A stretch of 61,409 nt of DNA, taken from NCBI GenBank assembly GCA_947587025.1, contig CANPXW010000003.1, positions 1 to 61,409 on the forward strand, in the 5' to 3' direction. The notes beneath the pieces were generated by a model, which had not been told where the DNA came from, made no database searches, and saw nothing but the letters and a program-made list of their open reading frames with translations. This DNA is from an uncultured Oscillospiraceae bacterium. GTDB taxonomy: Bacteria > Bacillota > Clostridia > Oscillospirales > Oscillospiraceae. Below are positions 60,640 to 61,409 of the stretch, piece after piece (position 1 is the stretch's first letter; the number at the start of each line of letters is the position of its first letter). Made by a program: the position numbers and the translations under genes.

Positions 60640-61409
60640 TGGTCCTCACCTCCCACGGTAAGCTTCTGGATCTGCTGCTGCATCTGCTCTTCGATGTCGG
60701 CATATGCCTCGGCGTAGGCGTCGGGGGCCTCCATCTTGGCCCGGCCGATGCGCTCCCGGGCGGGGATGGCGAACAGGGCGTTCATATCCGCGCCCTTGGC
60801 CATGGCCGCGCGGCACAGCTCGTCGTATTTGATGATAAGGCCCATCAGCCGGAACTGCTTGTCGTAGGAGGAGTAGGCGTCCTCGTCCACGAAGGCGTTC
60901 TGCTGCAAAAAGTCCTCACGGAGCATCTTGGCGGTCTCCAGGGTCATCTGGTCCTCGGCGGACAGGCTGTCGCGGCCCACCAGCTTGACGATCTCGTTGA
61001 GGCTCTCCTCCTCCTGGAGGATGGCCATGGACTTATCCCGCAGGGCCATGAAGCCGGGGAACTGGCTGTCGTACCAGTCCTTGAGGGTATCCACGTACAG
61101 GCTGTAGGAGGTCAGCCAGTTGATGGCCGGGAAGTGACGGGCGTAGGCCAGGGAGCTGTCCAGGCCCCAGAACACCTTGACGATGCGCATGGTGGACTGG
61201 CTGACGGGCTCGGAGGTATCGCCGCCCGGAGGCGACACGGCGCCGATGGCGGTGATAGAGCCCTGGCGGCTGTCGGAGCCCAGGCACTCCACCACGCCGG
61301 CCCGCTCATAGTACTGAGCCAGGCGGCTGGCCAGGTAGGCGGGGTAGCCCTCCTCGCCGGGCATCTCCTCCAGACGGCCGCTCATCTCGCGCAGGGCCTC
61401 GGCCCAGCG
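60636..61409 (-). CDS. ntpA: V/A-type ATP synthase subunit A, C-terminal part (cut by window edge)
   Basis: The visible 257 codons start inside the conserved [39 protein letters not shown], followed by [50 protein letters not shown] and the C-terminal helical bundle. This is the catalytic ATP-binding subunit; the P-loop and the subunit A bulge lie beyond the window. Its stop overlaps the start of subunit B (GTGA), so the order A-B-D is translationally coupled, the common order in V/A-type operons. Confidence 0.97.
   Translation of the reverse strand, partial: RWAEALREMSGRLEEMPGEEGYPAYLASRLAQYYERAGVVECLGSDSRQGSITAIGAVSPPGGDTSEPVSQSTMRIVKVFWGLDSSLAYARHFPAINWLTSYSLYVDTLKDWYDSQFPGFMALRDKSMAILQEEESLNEIVKLVGRDSLSAEDQMTLETAKMLREDFLQQNAFVDEDAYSSYDKQFRLMGLIIKYDELCRAAMAKGADMNALFAIPARERIGRAKMEAPDAYAEAYADIEEQMQQQIQKLTVGGEDQ

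Overview
The window looks like chromosome of a GC-rich anaerobic member of the Firmicutes, most likely an Oscillospiraceae-type gut Clostridium. The grounds are: high GC with AT-rich promoters of sigma-A type, strong Shine-Dalgarno sites, a V/A-type ATPase, the dimeric glycyl-tRNA synthetase, a rubredoxin/flavin-reductase protein, HemZ, a ThiT thiamine transporter behind a TPP riboswitch, and sortase-anchored surface proteins. No taxonomic marker was compared with a database, so the placement is inference.

Layout. 1-5.4 kb (minus): cdd (cut by the edge), a solute-binding lipoprotein, pgeF and secA. 5.6-9.5 kb (minus): a very large lipoprotein with 22 choline-binding-type repeats behind a long structured leader. 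10-17 kb: a PRK/uridine-kinase-like ATPase and hemZ (minus), an FAD oxidoreductase and a DUF362 protein (plus), an SLH-domain secreted protein (minus). 17.2-18.4 kb: rplJ-rplL with the L10 leader. 18.5-23 kb: a GNAT, an XRE regulator facing a frameshifted small ORF, mrp, a membrane protein, plsC, and a two-rubredoxin protein. 23-26 kb: a PhoPR-like two-component system and TPP riboswitch-thiT. 26.0-26.3 kb: an unassigned structured RNA with its own promoter and terminator ahead of a secreted protein. 27.6-35.3 kb: an O-antigen-ligase-like protein, then yfbR-like, glyQS, a degenerate NadE-like protein and several membrane or secreted proteins. 35.3-40.7 kb (minus): a complete dipeptide-type ABC operon ending in sfsA. 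41-43 kb: an SbcD-like and a YmdB-like metallophosphoesterase, a 53-aa ORF and tRNA-Arg(ACG). 43.3-58.3 kb: a cell-surface pilus/adhesin island. 58.4-61.4 kb: tRNA-Arg(CCT) and V-ATPase genes D, B and A (A cut by the edge).

The most interesting region is the start of the surface island. The operon on the minus strand runs: His/Cys-repeat adhesin, LPXTG pilin, class C sortase, Cna-B-like protein, four small membrane-anchored proteins; then an AP2 protein and a giant LPESG adhesin. Immediately upstream lies a 1.34-kb segment bounded by perfect 18-bp inverted repeats (56902-56919 and 58260-58277). It holds a tyrosine recombinase gene and a perfect-consensus sigma-A promoter that points AWAY from the operon. 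A strong terminator sits between recombinase and operon, and a second one sits just outside the far repeat, in the path of the promoter. Everything fits an invertible-promoter switch captured in the OFF orientation. The recombinase itself carries a one-base frameshift in an A-run, so the switch may be locked in this sequence.

Other second-look items: the NadE paralogue whose ATP and glutaminase motifs are gone, the RNA at 26.05-26.25 kb, the leader near 9.6 kb, an in-frame rubredoxin with its own internal ribosome-binding site, and TTTACA direct repeats in front of the PhoPR-like system.
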